Shown piece by piece: positions 31,885 to 40,863 of a DNA stretch of 64,000 nt. The notes beneath the pieces were generated by a model. The model saw only the letters and a list, made by a program, of their open reading frames with translations. It was not told where the DNA came from and did not search any database. Source of the stretch: Nocardioides pantholopis (GTDB lineage: Bacteria > Actinomycetota > Actinomycetes > Propionibacteriales > Nocardioidaceae); assembly GCF_003710085.1 (NCBI RefSeq), contig NZ_CP033324.1, forward strand, positions 1,736,001 through 1,800,000, read 5' to 3'. Positions within the stretch are counted from its first letter, which is position 1, and each line of letters begins with the position of its first letter. Position numbers and translations under genes: made by a program.

Positions 31885-34571
31885 CAAGGTTCTCCGTTCT
31901 GTCGTGCCATGACCCCGGTGGCCACGGCGAGGATGTCGTGGGCCAGCGCCTGCGTCGCCGAGCCTGGGGCGACCTCCGTGCGGTGCACGGCGACCAGCGC
32001 GGCGCGCTGCGCCGGGCGGTCGCGCAGCCGCGCCAGGGTGGCGACCGCGTCGCGGGCGTCGAGGTCGACCAGCAGCACTCGCGGGCCGGCCTCGTGTTCC
32101 GGACCACCGCTCGGCGCGTCCTGATCGGGATCGACAGCCGTGACCCGCGCGCAGTGGCCGGTCAGCGCCTCGGTCAGCGCCCGCCGGAGCTGGTGGTCGG
32201 TCTCGATGAGCAGCACCTCGGCGTCGCTCGGCGGGGCGCCCAGGGCGACCTGGAGCGAGGTGCACAGGCTCAGCGGGTCGACGCCGTCGCCGAGCGGCAG
32301 GGCCAGCAGGGTGAGGGCGGGCGGTCGTGCTCCCGGGTCGCCGGCGTCGGCGAAGCCCGCGCGGCCGACGTGCACGAGGTCGAAGCCGTGCCCGGTGAGC
32401 TGCTCGGTCCAGGTGGCGGCGGTCCGGTCGGTGCCGCCGACCACCGCGACGGCGGCGCGCGGCGCGGGCCGGTGGGTCCGGCTGGCCCGGGGGATGCTGA
32501 AGGAGACGGTCGTGCCCAGCCCGGGCCCGCTCTCGGCCCAGATCCGGCCGCCGTGACGCTCGACGATGCCGCGGCTGATGGCCAGCCCCAGGCCGGTGCC
32601 GCCCTTCTGGCGCGCGTCGGAGGAGTCCACCTGCTGGAAGCGCTCGAAGACCGCGTCCAGCTTGTCGGCCGGAATGCCGCGCCCGTGGTCGAGCACGCTG
32701 AACACGACCTCGTTCTCGCCGGGCGTCGCGGACACGACGACCTCGCTGCCGGGGTCGGAGAACTTGATGGCGTTGCCGAGCAGGTTGGTCAGGGTCTGCA
32801 CGATCCGGTCGGCGTCCACGAAGACCCGGCCGCCGGCGGGGCCGTTGACCAGCGTGACGTCGACCGCGTCGGCCATCGCGCCCATCTCGCCGGTGGACCG
32901 GGCGATCAGGTCCGCCACGTCGTGCGTCCCCAGCTCGAGGTCGCCGCTGCCGGACTGGATGCGGTCGAGGTCGAGGATGTCGTTGATCAGCCGGGTCAGC
33001 CGCTCGCTGCTCTCGAGCGCGGTCTCGGCGATGCCCTGCGCACGGGGCCCGAGCGCACCCAGGGCGCCGCCGGCGAGAAGTCCCAGCGAGCCCCGGATCG
33101 AGGTCAGCGGGGTGCGCAGCTCGTGGCTGACGACCGAGACGAACTCGTTCTTCATCCGGTCGATCTCGCGGCGCTGGGTCATGTCGCGGAAGACCACGAC
33201 CGCGCCGCTGGCCGGGCCCGAGGCGCCGTCCTCGTGGATCGGGCTCGCGGTGATCTCGACCGGGAACCGCTCGCCGTCGGCGCGGACGTAGACGTCCTGC
33301 TCGGCGAGCGCGCTGTGGCCGTCACGGATGGCCTCGGCGACGTAGCAGCCGGCCCAGGGGTACGGCGTGCCGTCGTGGCGCGGCGCGTGGAACCGCTCGT
33401 GCGCGTCCTGGCCGAGCAGGTCCTCCCGGGCGCAGCCGAGGGCCCGGGCCGCCGAGGGGTTGACGAAGGTGACCCGGCCCGCGCCGTCCACGCCGTAGAT
33501 CCCGTCGCCGACGGAGCTGACGAGCAGGTCGGTCTGGCGGGCCATCCGGCGAAGGTCGGCGGTCTGTGCGCGGACCTGCTCCTCCAGCCCCCGGCGCAGC
33601 CGGCTGTGGTCCAGGGTGAGCAGGGTCTGCCGGGCGCCGACGGCGGCCACGATCACCAGCCACAGCAGGCCCTGGGCGGTCCCGAAGCGTCCCGCCACCG
33701 GGGCCAGCACCTGCACGGCGCCGGCCACGAGCACCACGGCGTACACGACGGCTGTCGCCCGCGCGTCGGAGAGACTGGCGGGGGCCGGGGACGGACCCTC
33801 CTCGTGGGCGCTGGGATACCAGGCGGCGAGGCCGATCAGGAGGTAGCCGGCCATCCAGCCCAGGTCGACCAGGGTGCCGAACTGGAACTCCCGGGTCGCC
33901 ACCAGGACGGCGAAGGCGAGGTCGGCGACGGTGTACATCACGAAGCCGGCCGAGATCAGGGCGAGCGCCGGCCGGTCGGCGCCGGTGCTGCGCACGATCA
34001 GCAGCAGCGCCACGGTGACCAGCACGACGTCGAAGACCGGGATCAGCTGGGTCGTCAGCGCGGTGCGGTGCGCCGAGTCGCTCTCCAGCACCCGCTGGTA
34101 GACCAGGATCGAGGTCGTCACCACGACGGCCGCCGCGATGACCGCGCCGTCGAGGATCAGCAGGGTCCGGTCGATGCCGCGCCGGCGGATCGTGGGGAAC
34201 GTGAGCAGGGCGGCGGTCGAGAGCAGCAGGGCCAGGCAGATGATGCCGTCGCCCACCCCGCTGGGGGAGTCCACCGGGTCGGCGCCCATGCCGGCCACCC
34301 ACAGGTTGCTGGCGATGCCGGCGAGCCCGGCGGCGGCGACCAGCACCCAGGTGCGCCGTCGGCGGCCCCGGGTCTGGCGGACCCGCACCAGGCAGGCGGT
34401 GATGCCGACCGCCGCCGAGGTGATCAGGCCCAGGCCGCTGGCGGGCTCCCGCACCGACGCCGGCACCAGGGGGGAGAGCAGGACCGCGAACGCCAGGCAC
34501 AGCAGTGCGGAGCAGGGCACAGCCCTCGCGAACCGCCGCCGCTGGACTGCCAACGGCGCGGCGTGGCTCAT
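31881..34571 (-). CDS. Membrane sensor histidine kinase with PAS domain and receiver-like tail
   Basis: An 896-residue hybrid-like kinase. Roughly residues 1-320 hold eight or so hydrophobic segments. A PAS domain follows ([21 protein letters not shown]). HisKA has the phospho-acceptor His in [16 protein letters not shown], and the HATPase has [20 protein letters not shown] and [19 protein letters not shown]. The last 190 residues look like one or two degenerate receivers ([20 protein letters not shown] ... [11 protein letters not shown]) without a clear set of catalytic residues. The ATG at 34571 fits a leaderless promoter. The signal sensed is unknown. Coupled by overlap to the arginine decarboxylase gene. 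Confidence 0.87.
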   Translation of the reverse strand: MSHAAPLAVQRRRFARAVPCSALLCLAFAVLLSPLVPASVREPASGLGLITSAAVGITACLVRVRQTRGRRRRTWVLVAAAGLAGIASNLWVAGMGADPVDSPSGVGDGIICLALLLSTAALLTFPTIRRRGIDRTLLILDGAVIAAAVVVTTSILVYQRVLESDSAHRTALTTQLIPVFDVVLVTVALLLIVRSTGADRPALALISAGFVMYTVADLAFAVLVATREFQFGTLVDLGWMAGYLLIGLAAWYPSAHEEGPSPAPASLSDARATAVVYAVVLVAGAVQVLAPVAGRFGTAQGLLWLVIVAAVGARQTLLTLDHSRLRRGLEEQVRAQTADLRRMARQTDLLVSSVGDGIYGVDGAGRVTFVNPSAARALGCAREDLLGQDAHERFHAPRHDGTPYPWAGCYVAEAIRDGHSALAEQDVYVRADGERFPVEITASPIHEDGASGPASGAVVVFRDMTQRREIDRMKNEFVSVVSHELRTPLTSIRGSLGLLAGGALGALGPRAQGIAETALESSERLTRLINDILDLDRIQSGSGDLELGTHDVADLIARSTGEMGAMADAVDVTLVNGPAGGRVFVDADRIVQTLTNLLGNAIKFSDPGSEVVVSATPGENEVVFSVLDHGRGIPADKLDAVFERFQQVDSSDARQKGGTGLGLAISRGIVERHGGRIWAESGPGLGTTVSFSIPRASRTHRPAPRAAVAVVGGTDRTAATWTEQLTGHGFDLVHVGRAGFADAGDPGARPPALTLLALPLGDGVDPLSLCTSLQVALGAPPSDAEVLLIETDHQLRRALTEALTGHCARVTAVDPDQDAPSGGPEHEAGPRVLLVDLDARDAVATLARLRDRPAQRAALVAVHRTEVAPGSATQALAHDILAVATGVMARQNGEPW

Positions 34572-34578
34572 GGGCGTG

Positions 34579-34584
34579 AACCTA
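34579..34584 (-). promoter_or_regulatory. -10 box of the sensor kinase operon (leaderless)
   Basis: On the minus strand TAGGTT is followed by 7 bases and the ATG at 34571. It diverges from the hisE promoter 60 bases away. Confidence 0.5.
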
Positions 34585-34644
34585 CCAGCGCGCGGCCGTG
34601 GGTCCGCGCCCTGGCCCGGAGGCCGGGGCGCTCGCGGGACCACC

Positions 34645-34650
34645 TAGGCT
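34645..34650 (+). promoter_or_regulatory. -10 box of hisE (leaderless)
   Basis: TAGGCT is followed by 8 bases and the GTG at 34659. Confidence 0.5.
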
Positions 34651-34658
34651 GGTGGCCC

Positions 34659-34922
34659 GTGAAGACGTTCGACGAGCTCTGGGCCGAGCTGTCCGAGAAG
34701 GCCCGGACCCGACCCGCAGGATCCGGCACCGTGCGCGAGCTCGACGCCGGGGTCCATGCGATCGGCAAGAAGCTGGTCGAGGAGGCCGCCGAGTCCTGGA
34801 TGGCCGCCGAGCACGAGGGCGCCGAGCGCGCGGCCGAGGAGATCAGCCAGCTGCTCTACCACGCCCAGGTGCTGATGCTGGCCCGCGGGATCACGCTCGA
34901 CGACGTCTACGCCCACCTCTGA
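34659..34922 (+). CDS. hisE: Phosphoribosyl-ATP pyrophosphatase
   Basis: Second step of histidine synthesis, releasing pyrophosphate from phosphoribosyl-ATP. The 87-residue alpha-helical protein of the MazG-like fold carries [17 protein letters not shown] and [15 protein letters not shown], the metal-binding acidic helices. The GTG at 34659 follows the -10 box directly and gives the standard start MKTFDELW. The long upstream open frame is a shadow of the kinase gene. Confidence 0.94.
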   Translation: MKTFDELWAELSEKARTRPAGSGTVRELDAGVHAIGKKLVEEAAESWMAAEHEGAERAAEEISQLLYHAQVLMLARGITLDDVYAHL

Positions 34923-34929
34923 GGATCCC

Positions 34930-35790
34930 GTGTCTGCCACCCCGCCCCTGCTCCGCGTAGCAGTCCCGAACAAGGGATCGCTGTCCCAGTCCGCCCAGGA
35001 GATCCTGCGCGAGGCCGGCTACCGCCAGCGCGACGACTCCAAGCAGCTCGCCCTGACCGACGCCGAGAACGGCGTCGAGTTCTTCTACCTGCGCCCGCGC
35101 GACATCGCGCTGTACGTCGGGAGGGGCACCCTCGACGTCGGCATCACCGGGCGCGACCTGCTGCGCGACTCGCGCGCCGACGCCGAGGAGGTCGTCGCGC
35201 TCGGCTTCGGCCGCAGCCGGTTCCGGTTCGCCGGCCCGCGCGGGTCGTTCTCCGAGGTCGCCGACCTGGCCGGCACCCGCATCGCCACGTCCTACGACGG
35301 CGTGGTGCGGGACTTCCTGGCCGAGCGGGGGATCGCCGCGGACGTCGTGCGACTCGACGGCGCGGTCGAGACCAGCATCCAGCTCGGGGTCGCCGACGCG
35401 ATCGCGGACGTGGTCGAGACCGGCAGCACCCTGCGCCAGGCCGGCCTGGAGACCTTCGGGGAGACGATCCTCGACTCCGAGGCGGTCCTGGTCACCCGCC
35501 GTGGCGAGGTGCCGACCGGGTTCGAGACCTTCAAGCGCCGCGTCGACGGTGTCCTGGTGGCCCGCAGCTACGTGATGATGGACTACGACATCGAGCTCGA
35601 CCGGGTGCAGGCGGCGGTCGCGCTGACGCCGGGCATCGAGAGCCCGACGGTCTCCCCGCTGCACCGCGAGGGCTGGGTCGCGGTTCGCGCGATGGTCCCG
35701 CGCGAGGGCTCCCAGCGGCTGATGGACGAGCTGTGGGAGCGCGGCGCCCGCGGCATCCTGCTGACGGAGATCAATGCCTGCCGACTCTGA
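34930..35790 (+). CDS. hisG: ATP phosphoribosyltransferase, long form
   Basis: First step of histidine synthesis. The 286 residues are the HisG-long type, with a C-terminal regulatory domain that binds histidine. Motifs include VAVPNKGSLSQSAQEIL at the start, DVGITGRDLL, and the PRPP-binding DAIADVVETGSTLRQAGL near residue 160. GTG start at 34930, 7 bases after hisE. The final codons overlap the next gene by 17 bases. Confidence 0.95.
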   Translation: MSATPPLLRVAVPNKGSLSQSAQEILREAGYRQRDDSKQLALTDAENGVEFFYLRPRDIALYVGRGTLDVGITGRDLLRDSRADAEEVVALGFGRSRFRFAGPRGSFSEVADLAGTRIATSYDGVVRDFLAERGIAADVVRLDGAVETSIQLGVADAIADVVETGSTLRQAGLETFGETILDSEAVLVTRRGEVPTGFETFKRRVDGVLVARSYVMMDYDIELDRVQAAVALTPGIESPTVSPLHREGWVAVRAMVPREGSQRLMDELWERGARGILLTEINACRL

Positions 35791-36244
35791 GCGTCCGGAC
35801 CCCGCGACCGCGCAGCAGCGGCTGCCGCGCACCTGGCGACCGCTGGGGCCACGGATCGCCGGCATCGTCTTCGGCGGCGCGCTGCTCGTGGTCTTCGGGG
35901 TCGCCTGGGTGACCCTGGGTGCGGAGAACCGCGCCAAGTTCACGCCGTTCCAGATCGGCACGATGGTCGTGCTGACCGCGCTCGGCTACGCGGTGATCTA
36001 CGCGCTGGTCCGCTCGCGGGTCGTCGCCGAGCCCGACCGGCTGGTGATCGTCAACGGCTACCGGCGCCGGGAGCTCGACTGGGCCGAGGTCGTCGCGATC
36101 CGGCTGCCGCCTGGCGCGCCGTGGGCGACGCTGGACCTCAGCGATGGGACGACCGTCTCGGCGATGGGGATCCAGGGCTCCGACGGGGCCCGCGCCCAGC
36201 AGGCCGTGCGCGAGATCCGGACGCTCGCCGACCGGCTGGGCTGA
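35774..36244 (+). CDS. PH-domain-like membrane protein
   Basis: A 156-residue protein with two membrane helices (IAGIVFGGALLVVFGVAWV and IGTMVVLTALGYAVIYAL) followed by a bacterial PH-like domain (RLVIVNGYRRRELDWAEVVAIRL). Such proteins are frequent after hisG in actinobacteria and have no known job. The ATG at 35774 is inside hisG. Its last codons are part of a 13-bp tandem repeat. Confidence 0.75.
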   Translation: MPADSERPDPATAQQRLPRTWRPLGPRIAGIVFGGALLVVFGVAWVTLGAENRAKFTPFQIGTMVVLTALGYAVIYALVRSRVVAEPDRLVIVNGYRRRELDWAEVVAIRLPPGAPWATLDLSDGTTVSAMGIQGSDGARAQQAVREIRTLADRLG

Positions 36245-36268
36245 CCGGCTGGGCTGGCCGGCTGGGCT
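36230..36268 (+). repeat. 13-bp tandem repeat across a stop codon
   Basis: Three copies of G(A/G)CCGGCTGGGCT lie at 36230-36242, 36243-36255 and 36256-36268, with a partial fourth copy after. The array contains the stop codon of the PH-like gene. Confidence 0.85.
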
Positions 36269-36275
36269 GGCCGGA

Positions 36276-36295
36276 CCCGACCCGATCCGGTCGGG
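36276..36295. terminator. Two-way terminator between converging genes
   Basis: CCCGACC (36276-36282), a 6-base loop and GGTCGGG (36289-36295) form a perfect 7-bp stem, one base before the end of the converging epimerase gene. Confidence 0.6.
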
Positions 36296-36296
36296 C

Positions 36297-37220
36297 TCAG
36301 TCCAGGGCCCGGATGCCCCAGCAGGTCGAGAGCTCGTCGTCGGCGGAGCCGGCCGGGCCGAGCGTCACGACGTCCTCCCCGGACCGGAACGCGTCGGGCG
36401 GCGCGGTCATCGGCTCGACGGCCAGGGAGCGCCGGGCGGTGCCCGCGACGTCGTCGGCGGAGTAGACCTGCAGCCAGCCGTGGTGCCCGTCGACCCACAG
36501 GGCCACGCCCAGGCCCGAGGACGGGTCGCGCAGCACCACGGTCGCCACGCCCGAGGCGTCCCGCTCGAGGTCGGTGAAGGCGTCGTTGAGCGGGAGCCGG
36601 CGCAGCGGCCGCGGCACCCGGAAGTCGTACGGCGTGCCGTCCACCGGCTCGCGGCCGACCGGCAGCAGCCGGTCGTCGACCAGGGTCCGGCTCGCCGCGG
36701 GGACGAGGAGCTCCAGCCGGTCCACGGGTCCCGAACCCACCGCGAGGTAGGGGTGCGCGCCGCTGGCGTACGGCGCCGCCTCGGCGGCGTGGTTGGTGGC
36801 GGTCTGGGTGACGGTCAGGCCGTCGGCCGAGAGGTCGTAGACCACCCGCAGGTCCAGGGTCCACGGATAGCCGGTCTGCGCCATCAGCCGGTAGGTCAGC
36901 GCCACGGAGTGGGCCGTGTGCTCCTCCACGGTCCAGGCGACCCAGCGGGCCAGGCCGTGGGAGGCGTTGTGCCGGCCCGGCTCGGTCAGCGGGAGCTGCA
37001 GGTCGCGCCCGCTCCAGCGGTAGCGCCCGTCCCGGATCCGGTTGGGCCAGGGCATCAGCAGCTGGCCGCGGCCGCCGGAGGACATCGCGTCGACCGCGAA
37101 GCCGTCGACGAGGTGCCGACCGCCGTGGCAGAACTCCCGCAGCGCGCCGCCGCTCTCGGTCACGACCGCCCGGTAGCCGCCGGCCGAGATCTCGAACTGG
37201 TCACCGCTGGGAGGAAGCAC
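36297..37220 (-). CDS. Aldose 1-epimerase family protein
   Basis: A 307-residue protein of the galactose mutarotase fold, which interconverts alpha and beta anomers of sugars. Typical features are PWPNRIRDGRY, the His in NASHGLARW (about residue 87), the His in GAHPYLAVG (about 155), and the C-terminal GEDVVTLGP. The GTG at 37220 is chosen because it lies 7 bases after the TAGGGT box; the upstream GTG at 37229 lies inside that box. Its substrate is unknown. A second, divergent member is at 50329. Confidence 0.85.
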   Translation of the reverse strand: MLPPSGDQFEISAGGYRAVVTESGGALREFCHGGRHLVDGFAVDAMSSGGRGQLLMPWPNRIRDGRYRWSGRDLQLPLTEPGRHNASHGLARWVAWTVEEHTAHSVALTYRLMAQTGYPWTLDLRVVYDLSADGLTVTQTATNHAAEAAPYASGAHPYLAVGSGPVDRLELLVPAASRTLVDDRLLPVGREPVDGTPYDFRVPRPLRRLPLNDAFTDLERDASGVATVVLRDPSSGLGVALWVDGHHGWLQVYSADDVAGTARRSLAVEPMTAPPDAFRSGEDVVTLGPAGSADDELSTCWGIRALD

Positions 37221-37227
37221 GCCGCAC

Positions 37228-37233
37228 ACCCTA
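37228..37233 (-). promoter_or_regulatory. -10 box of the aldose epimerase gene (leaderless)
   Basis: On the minus strand TAGGGT, 7 bases, GTG (37220). The box contains the TAG stop codon of the upstream sulfatase gene. Confidence 0.5.
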
Positions 37234-39018
37234 GGGGGTCTGGTCGGGTGCTCCGGATCCGAACCCGTAGACCCGGTCGACCTCGCGCCAGTAGTGCTCG
37301 GAGATCCGGGCCTCCTCCTCGGCGGAGGCCGCGAGCGACTCCGGCAGCTGCGGCCGGCAGCCGGCGGCCCGGCAGTTGCGCAGGTCCCACCAGACCTTCT
37401 CCAGGTCGCGCAGCACCACGGCGTACGCCGGGTCGCGCACGACGTTGCGCTGCTGGAGCGGGTCGGTGAGCAGGTCGTAGAGCTCGTGCTCGCCGGTGCG
37501 GCTGCGGATCAGCGAGTAGCGCGCGGTCCGGACGCCGATCGAGGACCGGGGTCCCGAGAACCCGGGGCTGCGCCCGCGGCCGATGTGCGTCGCCTCGGTG
37601 AGAACGGGGCGGTCCCAGCCCCGGTCGCCGCCGAGCATGGTCGGGACCCGGCTGTCCCCGTCGGCGGGGACCGGCGGGCGAGCGCCGCCGAGATCGAGGA
37701 TCGAGGCGCTCAGGTCGATGGTCGTCACCGGGTCGTGGCGGGTCTCCCCGCTGCGCATGCCCGGACCGGTCATCACCAGCGGCACGCGCAGGGAGGGCTC
37801 GTGGGCGCGGACCTTGCCCGAGCGCCGGCGGTGCTCGCCGAGGAAGTAGCCGTTGTCGGAGGTGAAGGCGAGCACCGTGTTCTCCCACTCCCCGGTCCGC
37901 TTCAGGGTGCGGACCAGGCGCGCGACCTGGCGGTCCATCACGAAGATCGACTCCGCCCGCTGCCGGGTGAGCTCGCGCAGCCCGTGGCGCTCGGCGGCGT
38001 TCGGCTCGGGATCGGCACGCATGGCCTTCGGCTTGTCCGAGATGTCGGCCTCGCTCGGACCGCCGTCGCGCGGCATGCCGGCGCCGCGGTCGATGAGCCG
38101 GTCGAACCGGCCGCGGACCCAGGCCGGCCGGGCCGGGGTCCGGACGTCCTGGAGCCGCCCGTGGTCGTCGAGGACGCGGTCGATGTCCCCGGGCTCGACC
38201 GGCGCCCCGAAGTGCGGGGCGACGTAGTTGACGTACATGAAGAACGGCTTGCGGCCGGCGGCGAACCGGCGGGCCATCGCGACCGAGAAGTCGCCGATCA
38301 CGTCGCTCTGGTACTCGCCGCCGTGGCTGTCGTCGACGCGGCCGTTGATGTTGAACGGCGTGTTCAGGTAGTGGTAGGTCCCGCCGCTGAAGCCGGCGTC
38401 GCCCGGGTTCTCGACAGCCCCCCGCCAGTCGTCCCACCCGTGCGGGACGTAGGTGTGCGACGGCTCGCCGCTGACCCGGGAGGGCTGGACGCCGTAGAGG
38501 TTGAGGTACTTGCCGATGAACCCGGTGCGGTAGCCGGCCTCGCTCATGCTGGTCGCGAGCGTGCGCGAGTCGTCGAACGAGCCGTAGCCGTAGGGGGCCT
38601 CGTGCCAGTAGACCCGGTGGTTGTGGGCGTACTGGCCGGTGAGGAACGACGCCCGCGCCGGGCAGCACAGCGGATAGGGAGAGAAGGAGTTGGCGAAGGT
38701 CAGGCCTCGGCGGGCCACCAGCCGGCGGATCTGGGGCGCGAACAGCAGGTCGTCGACGCGCATGTCGTCGGCCATGACCACGACGACGTTGGGCCGGGCG
38801 GCGTCGCGGTCCCGCTCGGGCGGGGCCTCGGTCACTTCCTCCAGCGGTGCCCCGGCCGGCTCCGCCCCGGCGCCGGGAGCCTGCGCCGCCCGGCTCTCGC
38901 GGGCGCCCGGATGCTCGAGCATCGTCCAGGTGCCGGAGGCCAGCAGCCCGACCGCGACCGCCGCGGCGACGGCGGGCGCCAGCAGGCGGCCGCGCCGGAC
39001 GCGACGTCGGGGGAGCAT
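37231..39018 (-). CDS. Type I sulfatase
   Basis: A 595-residue exported or membrane-anchored sulfatase. A hydrophobic segment (LLAPAVAAAVAVGLLASGTW) near the N-terminus acts as signal or anchor. The domain starts with NVVVVMADDMRVDDL (metal-binding Asp pair). The formylglycine site is CCPARASFLTGQ, fitting C-x-P-(S/A)-R with the first Cys converted. Further motifs are TSDNGYFLGEH and a C-terminal ELYDLLTDPLQQRN. It resembles N-acetylglucosamine-6-sulfatases; the substrate is not known. It needs a formylglycine-generating enzyme, not seen here. The ATG at 39018 fits the leaderless promoter. Confidence 0.88.
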   Translation of the reverse strand: MLPRRRVRRGRLLAPAVAAAVAVGLLASGTWTMLEHPGARESRAAQAPGAGAEPAGAPLEEVTEAPPERDRDAARPNVVVVMADDMRVDDLLFAPQIRRLVARRGLTFANSFSPYPLCCPARASFLTGQYAHNHRVYWHEAPYGYGSFDDSRTLATSMSEAGYRTGFIGKYLNLYGVQPSRVSGEPSHTYVPHGWDDWRGAVENPGDAGFSGGTYHYLNTPFNINGRVDDSHGGEYQSDVIGDFSVAMARRFAAGRKPFFMYVNYVAPHFGAPVEPGDIDRVLDDHGRLQDVRTPARPAWVRGRFDRLIDRGAGMPRDGGPSEADISDKPKAMRADPEPNAAERHGLRELTRQRAESIFVMDRQVARLVRTLKRTGEWENTVLAFTSDNGYFLGEHRRRSGKVRAHEPSLRVPLVMTGPGMRSGETRHDPVTTIDLSASILDLGGARPPVPADGDSRVPTMLGGDRGWDRPVLTEATHIGRGRSPGFSGPRSSIGVRTARYSLIRSRTGEHELYDLLTDPLQQRNVVRDPAYAVVLRDLEKVWWDLRNCRAAGCRPQLPESLAASAEEEARISEHYWREVDRVYGFGSGAPDQTP

Positions 39019-39024
39019 GCACAC

Positions 39025-39030
39025 AGGCTA
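39025..39030 (-). promoter_or_regulatory. -10 box of the sulfatase gene (leaderless)
   Basis: On the minus strand TAGCCT is followed by 6 bases and the ATG at 39018. Confidence 0.5.
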
Positions 39031-39040
39031 GGCAAAGGAT

Positions 39041-39053
39041 CTCGCTCGGCGAG
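39041..39053 (-). terminator. Weak terminator-like hairpin after the kinase gene
   Basis: On the minus strand CTCGC, loop CGA, GCGAG, then ATCCTTT. It lies between the end of the P-loop kinase gene and the sulfatase promoter. The stem is only 5 bp. Confidence 0.3.
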
Positions 39054-39080
39054 GGGTTTTCGCGTCCTGGGGGAGTCGCC

Positions 39081-39662
39081 TCAGGTGCCGGAGGTGTCCA
39101 GCCGCAGGTCCGCGCGGGCGGCGGTGGCCTCGTGGGCGAAGTGGTCGGCCTCCGCGCGCCGCCACCGGCGCAGGTGGGGCTCGACGGCCGCGCCGTCGCG
39201 GGCCACGCCCCTGGCCACCCGGACCTCCTCGCGGGCGCCGACCCAGACCAGGACGGTGCGCCACGGGTCCAGCAGCCGAGCCCCCGCCCCGACCCCCTCG
39301 ACGACCAGCAACGGCGTCGGCGGCACCGGCACCTCCTCGGCGTACGCGCCGGCGTGCCAGTCGTAGCGGCGGTACGCCGAGGCGCGGCCGCTGGCCAGCG
39401 GCTCGAGCAGGATCGCCAGTCGGGCCGGGAGCCCGGGGAGGTCGTCCCAGCCGTCGAGCAGGTCGTCGGTGTGCACGACCACGGCGTCCGCGCCGGCCCG
39501 GCCGGCGATCCGGGCGGCCAGCGTCGTCTTCCCGGATCCGGACGGCCCGTCGACGCAGACCAGCCGGGACCCGCCGAGGGTCGCAGGGCGGGAGCGGGCC
39601 AGGCCGAGCACGGCGGCCGCGACGTCCGGCGCCGCAGCGTCAGAAGGCGAGGCCGTGGCCAC
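39081..39662 (-). CDS. P-loop kinase of the uridine kinase type
   Basis: A 193-residue P-loop protein with Walker A in VDGPSGSGKTTLAARIAG and a Walker-B-like VVHTDDLLDGW, the pattern of uridine/cytidine-kinase-like enzymes. The phosphate acceptor is unknown. The GTG at 39662 overlaps the end of the PLP-enzyme gene by 23 bases. A later GTG (MLGLARSRP...) is possible and would shorten it by about 17 residues. It is the last gene of a three-gene unit. Confidence 0.72.
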   Translation of the reverse strand: MATASPSDAAAPDVAAAVLGLARSRPATLGGSRLVCVDGPSGSGKTTLAARIAGRAGADAVVVHTDDLLDGWDDLPGLPARLAILLEPLASGRASAYRRYDWHAGAYAEEVPVPPTPLLVVEGVGAGARLLDPWRTVLVWVGAREEVRVARGVARDGAAVEPHLRRWRRAEADHFAHEATAARADLRLDTSGT

Positions 39663-40863
39663 GGTAGGTCGGCACCTGGTCGACGAGCTCGGCGCCGCGC
39701 AGCAGGTGGGCGGTGTTGGTGTGCTCGAACAGCTCCCCGGACTTGGCGTGCCGGAACCAGACCAGGTCGCCGACGGAGAGCAGGCCCGCGGCCGGCCCCA
39801 CCAGCGGCGTCTGCACCTCGCCGGCCCCCTCCAGGGCGGTGAGCCGCAGCCCGGCCGGCGCCCACGGGGTGGGGGCCCGGTCGCTGCCGACCGGGCCGGA
39901 GGCGACCAGCCCGCCGCCGTGCACGGTGACCGCATCGGGGGCTGGCCGCCGGACGACCGGCAGCCCGTAGAAGGCGGCCGGGCGGGGCGCGAAGGATCGG
40001 TAGTGGTCGAAGAGCGTCGGCACCAGCAGCCCGGAGCCGGCCGCGACCTCGGTGACGGCGGGGTCGGCGGCGGACCCGGCGACGGACCCGGAGCCGCCGG
40101 CGTTCCAGAACTCCAGCTCGGTCAGCTCCGCGAGGCCCGCCGCGATCCGCGCCCGCCGCTCGGCGAGCTGGGTCAGCGAGAGCGACTTGATGGTGCGCAC
40201 GGCCAGCGACCGGGCCCGCTGCCCGGGGACGTCGTCCGGGACCCCGGCGACCTGCCCCTCGTAGGTCATCACGCCGACCAGGCGGAAGCCGGGCCGCTCC
40301 ATGACGGCCCGGGCCAGGTCGAGGACGGCGTCGAGGTCGTGGACCGGGGAGCGGCGCGGGCCGATCAGGCGCCCCGCGACCCGCAGCCCGGCGTCGACGT
40401 CGAGGGCCACCCGCACCTGGACCGCGCTGGAGGAGCGCACGGCGTCCACCACGTCGAGGTGCTCGACCTCGTCGACCATCAGCGTGACCCGAGCGGCGGC
40501 CGTGGGGGAGGCCACGAGGCGAGCGAGCGCACCGCGGTCGACGCTCGGATAGGCGACCACGACGTCGTCGCTGATGCCGTTCTCCTCCAGCCACAGTGCC
40601 TCGGCCAGGGTGAAGGCCAGCACGCCGGCGAACCCGTCGTGTCGCAGGGCCCGGGAGATCAGGGCCGGGACCCGCAGCGACTTCGACGCGACCCGGATCG
40701 GCGTGCCCCCCGCGCGCCGGGCCAGGTCGGCCGCGTTGGCGTCGAAGGCGTCGAGGTCGACGACCACCAACGGGGTGGCCAGCGGAGCCCCGTGCGCCTC
40801 GACGGCGCGGGTCAGCCGCCACCAGAGCCGGTTGCGCGCGACGGCTCCGTCGGCGCGCGCCAT
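39640..40863 (-). CDS. Alanine-racemase-like PLP enzyme (amino acid aldolase/deaminase type)
   Basis: A 407-residue protein with an N-terminal alanine-racemase barrel. The start PLVVVDLDAFDANAADLARR leads to IRVASKSLRVP, where the Lys should hold pyridoxal phosphate. The C-terminal part (WFRHAKSGELFEHTN) resembles the metal-binding beta domain of D-threonine-aldolase-like enzymes. The likely substrates are D-amino or hydroxyamino acids, but the reaction is not known. The ATG at 40863 overlaps the stop of the membrane-protein gene, and its end overlaps the kinase gene. Confidence 0.78.
   Translation of the reverse strand: MARADGAVARNRLWWRLTRAVEAHGAPLATPLVVVDLDAFDANAADLARRAGGTPIRVASKSLRVPALISRALRHDGFAGVLAFTLAEALWLEENGISDDVVVAYPSVDRGALARLVASPTAAARVTLMVDEVEHLDVVDAVRSSSAVQVRVALDVDAGLRVAGRLIGPRRSPVHDLDAVLDLARAVMERPGFRLVGVMTYEGQVAGVPDDVPGQRARSLAVRTIKSLSLTQLAERRARIAAGLAELTELEFWNAGGSGSVAGSAADPAVTEVAAGSGLLVPTLFDHYRSFAPRPAAFYGLPVVRRPAPDAVTVHGGGLVASGPVGSDRAPTPWAPAGLRLTALEGAGEVQTPLVGPAAGLLSVGDLVWFRHAKSGELFEHTNTAHLLRGAELVDQVPTYRGHGLAF

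Noticed and set aside
31938..34650. Long plus-strand frame leading into hisE
   Set aside because: It is the antisense shadow of the sensor kinase. hisE proper starts at 34659 just after its -10 box.
37221..37229. GTG at 37229 as start of the aldose epimerase gene
   Set aside because: It overlaps the TAGGGT -10 box; the GTG at 37220 lies at the right distance for a leaderless transcript.
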